DNA of 42,213 bases from Planctomycetaceae bacterium (GCA_947463915.1 CANHVO010000017.1:1-42213), one strand, 5' to 3'; counted from the stretch's first letter, positions 16,899 to 24,755 are shown. Numbers and translations: made by a program. Notes: a model not told the origin generated them from the letters alone.

Positions 16899-19490
16899 TC
16901 AAAACGACGGTTCGAAATTCCACGCTGTGTCATCCCACCAGTAGCTAGAGATCGGTCGAGCGATTTCAGGGTACTCTGTGCCCGAGTCAGGTTCGTGCAA
17001 TCGAATTCCCAAATGAGCCGCGAACGCTCGATCGTATTCGGTGAACATTTGTTTGATAGCCGGGCTCACGCTATTCGGGTAAACACTGAATGCAACAAGT
17101 TGGTCTTGTTCGGAAATCGCTAAAAGTTGCCTTGCAATCACTTTGCCTTGTTGGTTCCTCGCATAAACGACCGTCTTGTTGATATCCAACACCACGGCCG
17201 CCGCGGATACTGCGAGCATTCCCCCAATGCCCAAGCAGCTACCAACGTACGTGCCCAATTGAAGTGCTTCCAATGGGTTTAATTCGACGGTCAAAGACAG
17301 GACATGACCATCGATCGCACGCTGCATTGTTGCAGGCCCAGTCCGCCAACGTTCAAATGAGACAGCAGGATGGCTTTTTAACCAACGCAAATTGGCAGAG
17401 TGTTTGTTGAGATAGTCTTCCTCACCTGAGAGATAGGCTCGCAAAAATTTTCGGAGAGCTCGACGGTTTTCCATCGCTAAATTTTGGATCTTAACCGCAT
17501 GCTGAGCCGCCTTGTGTTCTGCCAGATCCATAGCGATACCTAAGGCAGTAGCGAGAACTTCTAAGGCGGAATGCCTTGCTAATTCAATTTTCGTACGCAG
17601 AAGTTCCGTCTGAATTTTCGTTTTTGCTCGAGCCTCTTGCCCTTCGGTTAGGGTTACTTCGCCACGCAAGATGGCTTTGACTTTACGAGGGATAGGGTCA
17701 TGTACGCCATGAGGAAGATGTTCGACGATCAAGCATGCAAGTGGTCGCAACTCGAGTTCTTCGCAGTTGTAAATCGGATGGTTCATTACGGATTCCATCG
17801 CTGCAATATGTTGCGTCTTGGAAAGGCAACCGAAGGTATGAGCGCACTTCAACATTGCAGTTGCCGAGTTTGCCAATGCGTTAACGAGCCAAGTCGAGTA
17901 GGAGCGCGCGAGTCGGTTCAGTCCTATTGCAATGAGAGTGGCTTCGTTGTGGTTGCGACTAGCCCGATCTAGGGTTAGCATCGACTCCATTGGACCGGAG
18001 CTCCAGGCCACGAAGTCCTTTTCAACTAGATTAAGCATCGACGAATAAATGGCACTCTCGCACCTTTTGTCAAACGGCTCTGCACACACCACGGGGAGTA
18101 TGTCGAGGATGCGTTCCAGTGCGTTTGGAAGTTGCTTACCTTCCCAATAACCCGCCACCACTTGAAATAGGTTGATTCCTTTAGAACGATACTCTGATGG
18201 AAGATTGCGTATCACTTCGAAATACCGACTTGAGACGCAAACCAAAACTGCAAATGTCTCTCGCATTGATTCAGGCATTTCGGTGAAACGACAATTGCGA
18301 AAAACCTTGAATAGTTCCATAGCATCGTCAGGGTTTAATCCACTCCAGTTGCGTTGATCGAAGAGCTTGGAAAGCCCAGGGAAAAAACCGCAGTCGTCCC
18401 AAGCCCCCATGGCGTTAGATTCGCGATTCCACGATGCATTCGAGCTGCCTTTTATAAAATCAATCCACGCTATGATGTCAGGGCACGGGTCCAGGTCATC
18501 AAACTCCTTGTTGACAAAGTCGTGATCCGGTTGATACCGATTCGCCATCTCGAATCCGCTCAATAGCGAGTCGAGGGAAGCACCGCGTTGAATTGCCTGT
18601 GCAAACGCCCATGAGCGATTTCGAAACGATTCACTGTCGCTCTGTTCCGACATGCGGGAGAGCTTGTTCGCCAAATCACTTGCTTGCGAGCTCGAAAGGC
18701 GAACACACTCGAGCAGTGATACGAGCACCGCTTCACGACGATCTGGCTCAATGGGATGAAGTGCTTGCAGCCACGAAAGCCGCTCTTTTGACCAGGGGTC
18801 GCGAAGGACACGAGCAACTGCTCGGCGAAGTGGTTCATTTTCGTCAAGTCTCAAAGACCAGTATTGCCCAACTATGTTTCGCCAGTCAAAATCGCTGACT
18901 TTGGCTCCTACCGAAATCATCCAAAGACAAATTCGTAATGATTTTGGTGCGGCAAACATTTCTTGAAACGATGAAGCATCGAATGCAAACTGATCGGATT
19001 TGGAGGTGTAAAGCGGCAATGACCGTACATATTCGAGAATCGCTCGAAGATCTCTGAGATTGCAGAGGTGAGGCCGCAAATCAACAGCGGGCGGCTGCTG
19101 CTGGGATGGCGGCTGCGTTTTCGTACCACGGAAAGCCCGGGGGTGTGCGGCCGTCGCTCGCGGCAACTTGGGTAGTACTGGCGGTCGCCACGGCTCGATA
19201 CTTGAATGAACGTCATCTGGGATGGTCATCGCCAAAACTTCCCTGATGTCGGCTGCTACCGCTTCGTCAAATACAGTAACCTCAGACAATCGATGCCACG
19301 CCAACTGAAGTTCCCGAAGGCAATCGCGGTTAAGGTCGGCCACATCTTCGAGCGGGAGCGTTAGCTCGACATATGGATCGACGAGTAACGGATCACCATA
19401 TCGCGGTGTCGCAATCTGGGTTGGGCAAGTACTGACCAAAGCAACCAGCCGAGAGGGCACTCTAAGTATTGCGACGGTTAATGCGTTCAT
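16899..19490 (-). CDS. Large protein of unknown function with a GSCL-motif C-terminal domain
   Basis: An 863-residue protein with no signal peptide or membrane helix; I do not recognise the family. Residues 1-110 include short beta stretches and a PQ-rich linker near 115-135 (TKTQPPSQQQPPAV). Residues 140-690 are almost entirely helical with many Trp, Leu and charged residues and look like an irregular HEAT- or TPR-like solenoid. Residues about 728-835 look like a compact domain: LNPLEALQLGTYVGSCLGIGG, then AVVLDINKTVVYARN, GKVIARQLLAIS and LVAFSVYPNS, ending FTEYDRAFAAHLGIRL. The Gly-Ser-Cys-Leu motif followed by a strand-turn-strand with Tyr-Ala-Arg and Ala-Arg-Gln is suggestive of an enzyme-like site and recalls the Cys-Val-Gly motif of PcfJ-like proteins, but this is only resemblance. 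The gene stands alone, convergent with mfd. Confidence 0.75.
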   Translation of the reverse strand: MNALTVAILRVPSRLVALVSTCPTQIATPRYGDPLLVDPYVELTLPLEDVADLNRDCLRELQLAWHRLSEVTVFDEAVAADIREVLAMTIPDDVHSSIEPWRPPVLPKLPRATAAHPRAFRGTKTQPPSQQQPPAVDLRPHLCNLRDLRAILEYVRSLPLYTSKSDQFAFDASSFQEMFAAPKSLRICLWMISVGAKVSDFDWRNIVGQYWSLRLDENEPLRRAVARVLRDPWSKERLSWLQALHPIEPDRREAVLVSLLECVRLSSSQASDLANKLSRMSEQSDSESFRNRSWAFAQAIQRGASLDSLLSGFEMANRYQPDHDFVNKEFDDLDPCPDIIAWIDFIKGSSNASWNRESNAMGAWDDCGFFPGLSKLFDQRNWSGLNPDDAMELFKVFRNCRFTEMPESMRETFAVLVCVSSRYFEVIRNLPSEYRSKGINLFQVVAGYWEGKQLPNALERILDILPVVCAEPFDKRCESAIYSSMLNLVEKDFVAWSSGPMESMLTLDRASRNHNEATLIAIGLNRLARSYSTWLVNALANSATAMLKCAHTFGCLSKTQHIAAMESVMNHPIYNCEELELRPLACLIVEHLPHGVHDPIPRKVKAILRGEVTLTEGQEARAKTKIQTELLRTKIELARHSALEVLATALGIAMDLAEHKAAQHAVKIQNLAMENRRALRKFLRAYLSGEEDYLNKHSANLRWLKSHPAVSFERWRTGPATMQRAIDGHVLSLTVELNPLEALQLGTYVGSCLGIGGMLAVSAAAVVLDINKTVVYARNQQGKVIARQLLAISEQDQLVAFSVYPNSVSPAIKQMFTEYDRAFAAHLGIRLHEPDSGTEYPEIARPISSYWWDDTAWNFEPSF

Positions 19491-19538
19491 CGGATGATTT
19501 TGGCGATTAGCTTCGGGGCTCGGGGCATGTTGATTTAG

Positions 19539-19566
19539 TCGTTTAACAGTCAGCCGAAGGCGTACT
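19539..19566. repeat. Solo arm of the CGTTTAACAGTC palindrome
   Basis: TCGTTTAACAGTCAGCCGAA and the following bases match one arm of the large hairpin at 38994-39063 with a single difference over 28 bases. The complementary arm is absent here, so this is a broken or half copy. Confidence 0.8.
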
Positions 19567-19596
19567 CTGCAGCTTTGACAGACACAGCAGACAAAA

Positions 19597-19641
19597 GTGA
19601 GCCTGAGGCGCTAGCCGAGTTCTTTTGACCTGCAGAAATCG
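19597..19641. repeat. 45-bp dispersed repeat, copy 1
   Basis: The segment starting GTGAGCCTGAGGCGCTAGCC and ending GAAATCG recurs with about four differences at 36074-36119. It contains no evident hairpin and no coding signal. Confidence 0.8.
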
Positions 19642-19680
19642 AATACATGAGCCGTGCCGGGAGACCGAGGGGCAAGCGGG

Positions 19681-19790
19681 CTGTTGATTTAATCCCAACC
19701 CGAAGCGTGAGCGAGGGATTCCTTGCCCCTCGCTCACGCGTCGGGTTGGGAAAGGAACGTTGCCGAGCGGCAAACCCATTGAATCAACAG
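19681..19790. mobile_element. MITE-like 110-bp element, copy A
   Basis: Terminal inverted repeats CTGTTGATT / AATCAACAG enclose an internal long hairpin (CCCAACCCGAAGCGTGAGCG and its complement). A homologous element in the opposite orientation lies at 22637-22744. There is no coding capacity, so if mobile it would depend on a transposase elsewhere. No target-site duplication was identified. Confidence 0.7.
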
Positions 19791-19858
19791 TCCGCGAGCC
19801 CCTCGGCTACGAACTGTCACCGTTATCGCGGCGAAAAAACAAAGCGATCGAAACTTTT

Positions 19859-20656
19859 TTAGAACTTGTGGCCGCGTCGAGGCCCGTTTGCGCATTGAGT
19901 TAGAATCTCGGGTCCATCCTCGCGCATCAACACCGTATGTTCGAATTGGGCAGAGAGTTTGCCATCTCGCGTTCGTACTGTCCAATTGTCCTTCGTATCG
20001 AGCTTAGTAAATCTAGTTCCAGCGTTGATCATCGGCTCGACGGTGAAGCACATTCCAGGAAGCAATCGTTCTTGTTTGCTTTTTCGGTCAGGAACGTGAG
20101 GGATGTTTGGGTACTGATGAAACCGACGTCCAAGTCCGTGTCCAACGTATTCTCGCACCACGGAGAATCCGCGGGCGGTCGCTTCTTCCACGACATTGTC
20201 CCCAATGACACTGACCGGGCAGTTAGGCTCCAGGGCCGCGATCGCTCGATGCATTGCGTCGAATGCGCATTGAGTGACCTTGCGCCCTTCGTCGGAAACA
20301 TTTCCGATCAAGAACGTTTCCGATTGATCTCCATGCCAACCATCCACGATAGAAGTGATGTCGACATTGACGATGTCACCATCCTTGAGCACATATTCAC
20401 ACGGAATTCCGTGGCAGATGACTTCGTTGACGCTGGTGCAGCAGCTTTTGGTATAACCCAAGTAGCCAAGCGTAGCTGGAATGTGTTTGTGTTGGTGAGT
20501 GTAGTCGGTAACGAGTCGGTCGATCTCGTCTGTTGAAATTCCAGCCACGATATACTGACGCAGATAGTCCATGAGCTGTGCGTTAAACTGCCCCGCGTGA
20601 CGCATTCCGTCTCGCTGAGACTCAGTCAACTGAAGCTTGCGTAAATTCTGAAGCAT
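19859..20656 (-). CDS. map: Type I methionine aminopeptidase
   Basis: A 265-residue cytoplasmic metalloenzyme that removes the initiator methionine from new proteins. All five metal ligands are visible: D99 in NVDITS, D110 in HGDQSETF, H173 in [11 protein letters not shown]207 in FTVEPMIN and E239 in FEHTVL. The substrate histidine is in VICHGIPC near residue 82. The length is close to the usual 250-265 with no zinc-finger extension. The C terminus ([11 protein letters not shown]) is slightly longer than in the E. coli enzyme. The gene lies 102 bases downstream of prs in the same direction and could share its transcript. Start at ATG 20656; the first residues ([22 protein letters not shown]) lead directly into the conserved helix. 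Confidence 0.97.
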   Translation of the reverse strand: MLQNLRKLQLTESQRDGMRHAGQFNAQLMDYLRQYIVAGISTDEIDRLVTDYTHQHKHIPATLGYLGYTKSCCTSVNEVICHGIPCEYVLKDGDIVNVDITSIVDGWHGDQSETFLIGNVSDEGRKVTQCAFDAMHRAIAALEPNCPVSVIGDNVVEEATARGFSVVREYVGHGLGRRFHQYPNIPHVPDRKSKQERLLPGMCFTVEPMINAGTRFTKLDTKDNWTVRTRDGKLSAQFEHTVLMREDGPEILTQCANGPRRGHKF

Positions 20657-20758
20657 GCCGACCTCGAACCATCGCCTCTATATAAATGAACGGAAAATGG
20701 GAAATTCGACCAGATCAACGGCGGAAACCAGTGTAACTCCAGTCCGCGGAATCTTCAA

Positions 20759-21706
20759 TCAACCTGTGAACATCTGGCTGATGGACTTGTTGGAGTGGAT
20801 GCGTCGGATCGCTTCGGCCAGCAATGGGGCAACGCTGAGCACATGGATGTTTGGCAAGCGTTTTTCCTCGGGTAGTGGAATCGTATCGGTGATCACTAAG
20901 CTATTAATCGGCGCTTTACGCAGATTTTCGATAGCGTTGTCGCAAAGAACGCCGTGGGTTGCGGCCAAGTGAATTTCTTTGGCGCCCGCCTTATGAACCA
21001 GTTGGGCCGCACCACAAATGGAGCCTGCCGTGCTGATCATGTCATCGAACATGAGGCAAATTTTGCCTTCCACAGGACCGCCGATAATGTGCTTTTGCTG
21101 GGTCTTCAGTGCGCTATCCCGTTGTTTGTCGATAATCGCGATTTTCCCACCAAGTCGTTTCGCGTGACCGATGGCCCGTTTGATACTTCCCTCGTCAGGG
21201 CTAACGACGACAATTTCAGCGGGTTCCAACATTCTGCTTTGGAAATAGGAGGTGAAGACGGGGGCAGCGTACAGGTGATCGACCGGGACGTCAAAGAAAC
21301 CTTGAATCTGCGGCGCGTGCAAGTCCATAGCCAAAACGCGATCCGCTCCTGCGCGCGTAATCACATTGGCGACCAATTTGGCCGTGATGGGAGTTCGCCC
21401 TTCGTCTTTGCGGTCTTGCCGAGCGTAGCCGTAGTAAGGCATTACCGCCGTGATTCGCGCAGCGCTCGCACGCTTGCAAGAATCGATCATGATGAGCAGT
21501 TCCATCAGATTATCATTGACGGGTGGGCAGGTTGGCTGGATCAAGTAAACATCGCGGCCGCGCACGTCGTCTTCGACTTTGCAGTTGTTTTCACCGTCCG
21601 GAAACTTGTTCAGCGTGATCGAGCCCAAATCCAAATGCAGGAAAGCGCAAATGTCTTTTGCCAATTGAGGATTGGCGCGGCCACTGAAGATCTTTAGCTC
21701 GCGCAT
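20759..21706 (-). CDS. prs: Ribose-phosphate pyrophosphokinase (PRPP synthetase)
   Basis: A 315-residue enzyme that makes PRPP from ribose 5-phosphate and ATP for purine, pyrimidine, NAD, His and Trp synthesis. Visible features are the N-terminal LKIFSGRANPQLA, the ATP-site segment NKFPDGENNCKV, the flexible loop YYGYARQDRK near 91-100, the metal histidine in AMDLHAPQIQGFFD near residue 130, VVVSPDEGSIKRA near 166, and the PRPP-binding loop FDDMISTAGS near 220-229 (usually DDMIDTAGT). The length is normal. The ATG at 21706 lies inside the end of the upstream glmU-like gene, overlapping by 13 bases, so translation is probably coupled. The pairing of a GlmU-type gene with prs is also found in Firmicutes such as Bacillus subtilis. 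Confidence 0.97.
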   Translation of the reverse strand: MRELKIFSGRANPQLAKDICAFLHLDLGSITLNKFPDGENNCKVEDDVRGRDVYLIQPTCPPVNDNLMELLIMIDSCKRASAARITAVMPYYGYARQDRKDEGRTPITAKLVANVITRAGADRVLAMDLHAPQIQGFFDVPVDHLYAAPVFTSYFQSRMLEPAEIVVVSPDEGSIKRAIGHAKRLGGKIAIIDKQRDSALKTQQKHIIGGPVEGKICLMFDDMISTAGSICGAAQLVHKAGAKEIHLAATHGVLCDNAIENLRKAPINSLVITDTIPLPEEKRLPNIHVLSVAPLLAEAIRRIHSNKSISQMFTG

Positions 21707-22446
21707 TGGTAACCCATCTCTCGCATTTTCGACTCGACCATAGCTAGTTCATCGATAGTATTGATACTCAAGGACTCGCACGCCTTTAGCACAGGGCGAG
21801 CATCGACCTTGCGACCGTTTTTCAATAGTAGTTCCGGGCAATCTGTCAAATAATACTCGGATTGCGAGTTGTTGTTCTGCAGATTATCTAGGGCCCAAAG
21901 AAGACTTGGCCGGTCAAACAGGTACGTGCTCATATTGACCTCACCGATCTGCAACTGCTCAAGCGAAGCATCTTTGTGCTCGACGATACGCAAGAAATTG
22001 TGCTGGGGATCACGGACAATCCTGCCTAAACCATAAGGATTATCCTTGATGAGTGTGCCTAAAAGGCAACCAAAACCACCCTTATCAAATTCCTCGATCA
22101 GTTCGCGGACCGAACTGGCTTGAATCATCGGCGAGTCCCCTGCGACCACGAGGACCGGCTTGTCTCCTTTTTCCAGCTGCGACTTGCACATTTGAACGGC
22201 ATGCCCCGTCCCCAGTTGCTCTGTTTGGAGTGCAAAATCGACTCCTCGCCCTGCTAGTTCTTGTTTGACCAAGTCAGCACGGTAGCCAACAACCACAATG
22301 ATTTGTCGGATTCCGGCAGACTGCAGGGCATCCAAAACCCAATGGATCATTGCTCGGCCCAAGACAGGAAACAGAACCTTGGGAAGCTCGCTTTTCATTC
22401 GAGTCCCCTTTCCCGCTGCCAGGACGACAGCTGTAGTTTCAGTCAT
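21694..22446 (-). CDS. GlmU-type nucleotidyltransferase, uridylyltransferase domain only
   Basis: The start is the ATG at 22446, which has TTGGAG about eight bases upstream and gives MTETTAVVLAAGKGTRMKSE; the open frame reaches 22515 but only through a TTG without a ribosome site. The 250-residue protein has the GlmU N-terminal motifs: AAGKGTRM, the lysine in ELPKVLFPVLG, QTEQLGTGHAV, VVAGDSPMI, a GRIVRD box, IGEVNMSTYLF and SEYYLTDCPELL. These enzymes join UTP and GlcNAc 1-phosphate to UDP-GlcNAc for peptidoglycan and lipopolysaccharide. The left-handed beta-helix acetyltransferase half of bifunctional GlmU is missing, because the protein stops just after the linker helix. The product may still be UDP-GlcNAc if acetylation is done by another protein. 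It overlaps prs by 13 bases. Confidence 0.9.
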   Translation of the reverse strand: MTETTAVVLAAGKGTRMKSELPKVLFPVLGRAMIHWVLDALQSAGIRQIIVVVGYRADLVKQELAGRGVDFALQTEQLGTGHAVQMCKSQLEKGDKPVLVVAGDSPMIQASSVRELIEEFDKGGFGCLLGTLIKDNPYGLGRIVRDPQHNFLRIVEHKDASLEQLQIGEVNMSTYLFDRPSLLWALDNLQNNNSQSEYYLTDCPELLLKNGRKVDARPVLKACESLSINTIDELAMVESKMREMGYQCAS

Positions 22447-22812
22447 TAACGGCTCCAAATAGTCATCGACACCAACGTGAACATCGCCTAATTTGACATT
22501 GCTGGGCAAGTTCAATCACATTTCACACATCTTGCCAAAGATCCGTCAAGCTATCCAGGGCGCCCAGGCTTGGAACGCCCAACATTGACGAATTTAGCAA
22601 ATTTCGTTATCGTTCTCAGTCCTGACCGGAATGGGGCTTGTTGATTTAAATGGGTTTGCTGCAAGGCAATGTCTCTAATCCGAAGCGTAAGCGAGGGGCC
22701 ATGAATCCCTCGCTTACGCTTCGGGTTGGGATTAAATCAACAAGCCGGAAAGCCAGACCGGAATAATCGAACACCTGAACTCATCCCTCGCTACGATAAG
22801 AAAGAACCTGCA
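22447..22812. other. Divergent intergenic region with a MITE-like element
   Basis: This separates the minus-strand glmU-prs genes from the small basic protein. It contains the 108-bp MITE-like element at 22637-22744 and presumably both promoters; no convincing -35/-10 pair was picked out. The in-frame codons from 22447 to 22515 are likely leader, not coding. Confidence 0.6.
22637..22744. mobile_element. MITE-like 108-bp element, copy B
   Basis: Perfect 13-bp terminal inverted repeats (CTTGTTGATTTAA / TTAAATCAACAAG) enclose a long internal hairpin (CCGAAGCGTAAGCGAGGG and its complement). Its reverse complement aligns along its whole length with the element at 19681-19790, so the two are copies in opposite orientation flanking the map-prs-glmU group. 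Confidence 0.75.
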
Positions 22813-22992
22813 ATGGCCGGAACCGAACGACAACGAGAACTTCGCAAACGACGACACCGCACCAAGAAATTGGCGAACCTTCACAAAAAATGTGAGAAGG
22901 CGAACAAGACTGAAAAGGCTGCCATCGTTCACAAGCTCCGTCGTTTGAGCCCAGGGGCTGAGCAACTCATTCAAGCTTGGAAACTTGCGTAG
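22813..22992 (+). CDS. Small basic protein, probably a planctomycete DUF6800-type family
   Basis: The ATG at 22813 opens a 59-residue protein, MAGTERQRELRKRRHRTKKL and onward, with about one third Lys and Arg, a helical pattern and the C-terminal segment LRRLSPGAEQLIQAWKLA. The frame is open for 29 codons more, but these overlap the MITE-like repeat. I recall small basic proteins of this pattern as common in planctomycetes and believe they are filed as DUF6800, but I could not check this. High charge suggests binding to nucleic acid or the ribosome, which is inference. Its stop is two bases before the next start, so the two genes are probably co-transcribed. Confidence 0.75.
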   Translation: MAGTERQRELRKRRHRTKKLANLHKKCEKANKTEKAAIVHKLRRLSPGAEQLIQAWKLA

Positions 22993-22994
22993 TA

Positions 22995-23450
22995 ATGGAT
23001 TGGGGGCAAGCGTTCAAAATCGCGAACACAGTTGCCCTGGTCGCTTGGATGATCCTCATTTTTCTTCCAAGGGCATCCTGGTTGATCCTCGCTTTGCGGC
23101 GAGGATTAATCGGTTGTATCTGTTTGATTTACTCGGCCGTCATCTTTCGATTTATCTCGGAAGTAGACGGCGGCGGGTTTTCTACTCTCGCAGAAGTCAA
23201 AGCTCTTTTCAGTTCGGATGCAGTCGTGTTCGCCGGCTGGATGCACTATCTCGCATTTGATCTCTTTGTGGGAATTTGGATTGCTGAGCAATCTGATCTG
23301 AAAAAGGTACACCGTGCCTTTCAGGCCCCCATCCTAGCCGCTACCTTTTTGCTTGGGCCCTTCGGCTTGCTACTCTATTTTTCCCTGGATGGTTGCTTGA
23401 CGTTTGCACGACGGGGCGTCAGTGGCCAATCGCCAACTGAATCTCGCTAA
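22995..23450 (+). CDS. ABA4-like integral membrane protein
   Basis: The ATG at 22995 follows the previous stop by two bases and gives a 151-residue protein; an in-frame TTG at 22977 would overlap the neighbour. Four membrane helices are visible at about 8-27, 36-56, 77-97 and 110-133. The motif GWMHYLAFDLFVGIWIAE, followed by FQAPILAATFLLGPFGLLLYF, is characteristic of the ABA4-like family (PF14108), named after a plant protein needed for neoxanthin synthesis. In bacteria the role is unknown. The arrangement suggests co-transcription with the small basic protein upstream. No carotenoid gene is in the window. Confidence 0.82.
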   Translation: MDWGQAFKIANTVALVAWMILIFLPRASWLILALRRGLIGCICLIYSAVIFRFISEVDGGGFSTLAEVKALFSSDAVVFAGWMHYLAFDLFVGIWIAEQSDLKKVHRAFQAPILAATFLLGPFGLLLYFSLDGCLTFARRGVSGQSPTESR

Positions 23451-23948
23451 GCACATCGCCGAGTGTTTTTCAGTTAGCGTAGCGGCGCGAGCCTTACGGT
23501 GTCGCTGAGAAGCATTTCCCTCTCCTGAAAACAGGCTTTTCTGTAGCGAAAGTCGTGAAGACTTTCGGCTGCATTGCATAAGACACCGAAACTCTTGACG
23601 AGTTTCGCTACAAAATCTTTCACAGCGTTCCCTTTCAGGCTAGAGGGGCTGGTTCAAATGCTTGGGTTTCGACACAATCCCGATAATCGAAATTATCCGA
23701 ACGCGATTTTGCATTCGTGAACTCCAAGATTCATTTTCGCTAATGAATTCAGGCCTCAAAGTTTGACTGCCCCTAAAAGTATCCTATCTTTCACCCGTCG
23801 AGACAAACATGCCTCGCTTGCTGCCCAATCAGCAAAGTACCCAGCGATCTTTTGACTTCATGGCGATGAATTCAGACCGATAGCTCGGGATTTAATCTTG
23901 TTCACCTCAATCGGCCGCAGCCGAAACTACCTATCGGAGGGTATACCC
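23451..23948. other. Intergenic region with a dispersed repeat and the flp leader
   Basis: No credible gene. It carries a GTAGCGAAA-family repeat at 23542-23611 and a further GC-rich palindromic stretch near 23470-23510 (GTAGCGGCGCGAGCCTTACG). The right-hand 300 bases, rising in AT content, should hold the flp promoter; the ribosome site CGGAGGG lies at about 23935-23941. Confidence 0.6.
23542..23611. repeat. Dispersed double-hairpin repeat (GTAGCGAAA family), copy 3, inverted
   Basis: Here the arm of type AGTC...GACT comes first and the arm of type ACTC...GAGT second, the reverse of copies 1 and 2, so this copy is inserted the other way round. Length 70 bp. Confidence 0.85.
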
Positions 23949-24131
23949 ATGAAGAATTTTGCCATGAAACTAAAGCGATTTTTGAAAAGCGAAGATGGAC
24001 CAACCGCTGTTGAATACGCGGTTATGCTTTCGCTGATTATCGTCGTGTGCTTGACAGCCGTCACGAGCATCGGCAAAAACGCAAGCAGCACGTTCACCAA
24101 CGTTGCAAATCAACTTGGTACGGCAAGCTAA
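23949..24131 (+). CDS. Flp/Fap-type pilin
   Basis: The ATG at 23949 has CGGAGGG upstream with good spacing. The 60-residue prepilin has a short basic leader (KNFAMKLKRFLKSEDG) and the type IVb processing site after G17, then PTAVEYAVML with the conserved E at +5 and a single hydrophobic helix (about 21-38). Flp pilins are cleaved by a TadV/CpaA-type peptidase and assembled into thin adhesive pili by the Tad machinery. Proline at +1 differs from the more usual Ala or Gly. None of the Tad assembly genes is in the window, so this is an orphan pilin gene relying on machinery elsewhere. A strong hairpin terminator follows 30 bases after the stop, so it is transcribed as a single gene. Confidence 0.93.
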   Translation: MKNFAMKLKRFLKSEDGPTAVEYAVMLSLIIVVCLTAVTSIGKNASSTFTNVANQLGTAS

Positions 24132-24160
24132 ACCGCTTGATCAAGCCGAATCAAAAACTC

Positions 24161-24198
24161 AAAGAACCCATCGGACAACCGATGGGTTCTTTCGTTTC
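24161..24198 (+). terminator. Rho-independent terminator behind flp
   Basis: A perfect 14-bp stem (AAAGAACCCATCGG / CCGATGGGTTCTTT) with the tetraloop ACAA, followed by TCGTTTC. It ends the flp transcript and is the clearest terminator in the window. Confidence 0.88.
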
Positions 24199-24246
24199 AT
24201 AGTAGCAGGCACGCTCTTCACTTGCCGTGAAGGCTGCGAATCATTT

Positions 24247-24317
24247 TGTAGCGAAACTCGTCAAGAGTTTCGGTAGTTTAGACGATGCAGCCGAAAGTCT
24301 TGACGACTTTCGCTACA
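24247..24317. repeat. Dispersed double-hairpin repeat (GTAGCGAAA family), copy 4
   Basis: Same orientation as copies 1 and 2; the arms are GTAGCGAAACTCGTCAAGAG and its variant complement ending TTTCGCTACA. It lies between the converging flp and DksA-like genes. Confidence 0.88.
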
Positions 24318-24440
24318 TAAAAGCCTGTTTTCACGAGATGAAAATGCTTCACAGCGTTTCCATGTTTCCATGCCTTCTGCGGGGGACGCAACTTGCTGGT
24401 GAGCCGAAAATAGCCTCGCGTTTTTGTCGATTTGCTTTGC

Positions 24441-24755
24441 TTATGAGCAAGCGGTGCATCGACTCGTCCACGGTAGCGCGCGCAATCGCTCCACAGGAAT
24501 GTGCTTTCCACATGACTCACACGTCGAGTATTCACCTGTTTCAATCCTTCGAAGGGCAAACTTGATATCGCGAATCTCTGCGTCCGTAATCTCGCCGATT
24601 GCGGTAGCTGTTTGGTCGCCCTCTGACTCAACAGCCCGCTCTTCCGAATCCGCGTTTTTCGGCGCGCTGAGAGCATCTTCGATTTCGGTTGCGCGATCCA
24701 TCAACTTGTTTAGTTTTGCTTCCAGGGAATTCTTGATGGCATTCAGGTCAAGCAT
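24441..24755 (-). CDS. DksA/TraR-type C4 zinc-finger protein
   Basis: A 104-residue protein: an N-terminal coiled-coil-like helix (about 5-30), an acidic middle (DSEERAVESEGDQ), a second helix leading into RRIETGEYSTCESCGKHIPVERLRALPWTSRCTAC. C79, C82, C100 and C103 form the C4 zinc site of the DksA/TraR/YocK family. Members bind the secondary channel of RNA polymerase and adjust promoter response, often with ppGpp. It is shorter than E. coli DksA (151 residues) and closer to the TraR/YocK type, and the coiled-coil tip has no clear DxxDxA motif, so binding activity is uncertain. It is a single gene with a repeat-filled region downstream. Confidence 0.9.
   Translation of the reverse strand: MLDLNAIKNSLEAKLNKLMDRATEIEDALSAPKNADSEERAVESEGDQTATAIGEITDAEIRDIKFALRRIETGEYSTCESCGKHIPVERLRALPWTSRCTACS

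Larger units (their letters stand above)
19491..19858. other. Repeat-rich intergenic region upstream of the orphan gene
   Basis: No credible gene. It holds a solo arm of the palindrome found complete at 38994-39063, a 45-bp repeat shared with 36074-36119, and a 110-bp MITE-like element. The promoter of the 863-residue orphan should lie near 19500-19540 on the minus strand, but no clear boxes are visible. Confidence 0.7.
24132..24440. other. Intergenic region between flp and the DksA-like gene
   Basis: It holds the flp terminator and a GTAGCGAAA-family repeat. The two genes converge here. The remaining 120 bases show no coding signal that I trust. Confidence 0.6.

Noticed and set aside
22447-22515. 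Extended N terminus of the GlmU-like protein
   Set aside because: Starts only at a TTG without a ribosome site; the ATG at 22446 has TTGGAG and gives the conserved family start.
24278-24676. Minus-strand open frame of 132 codons over the DksA-like gene
   Set aside because: It shadows the DksA-like gene in another frame and covers a dispersed repeat.
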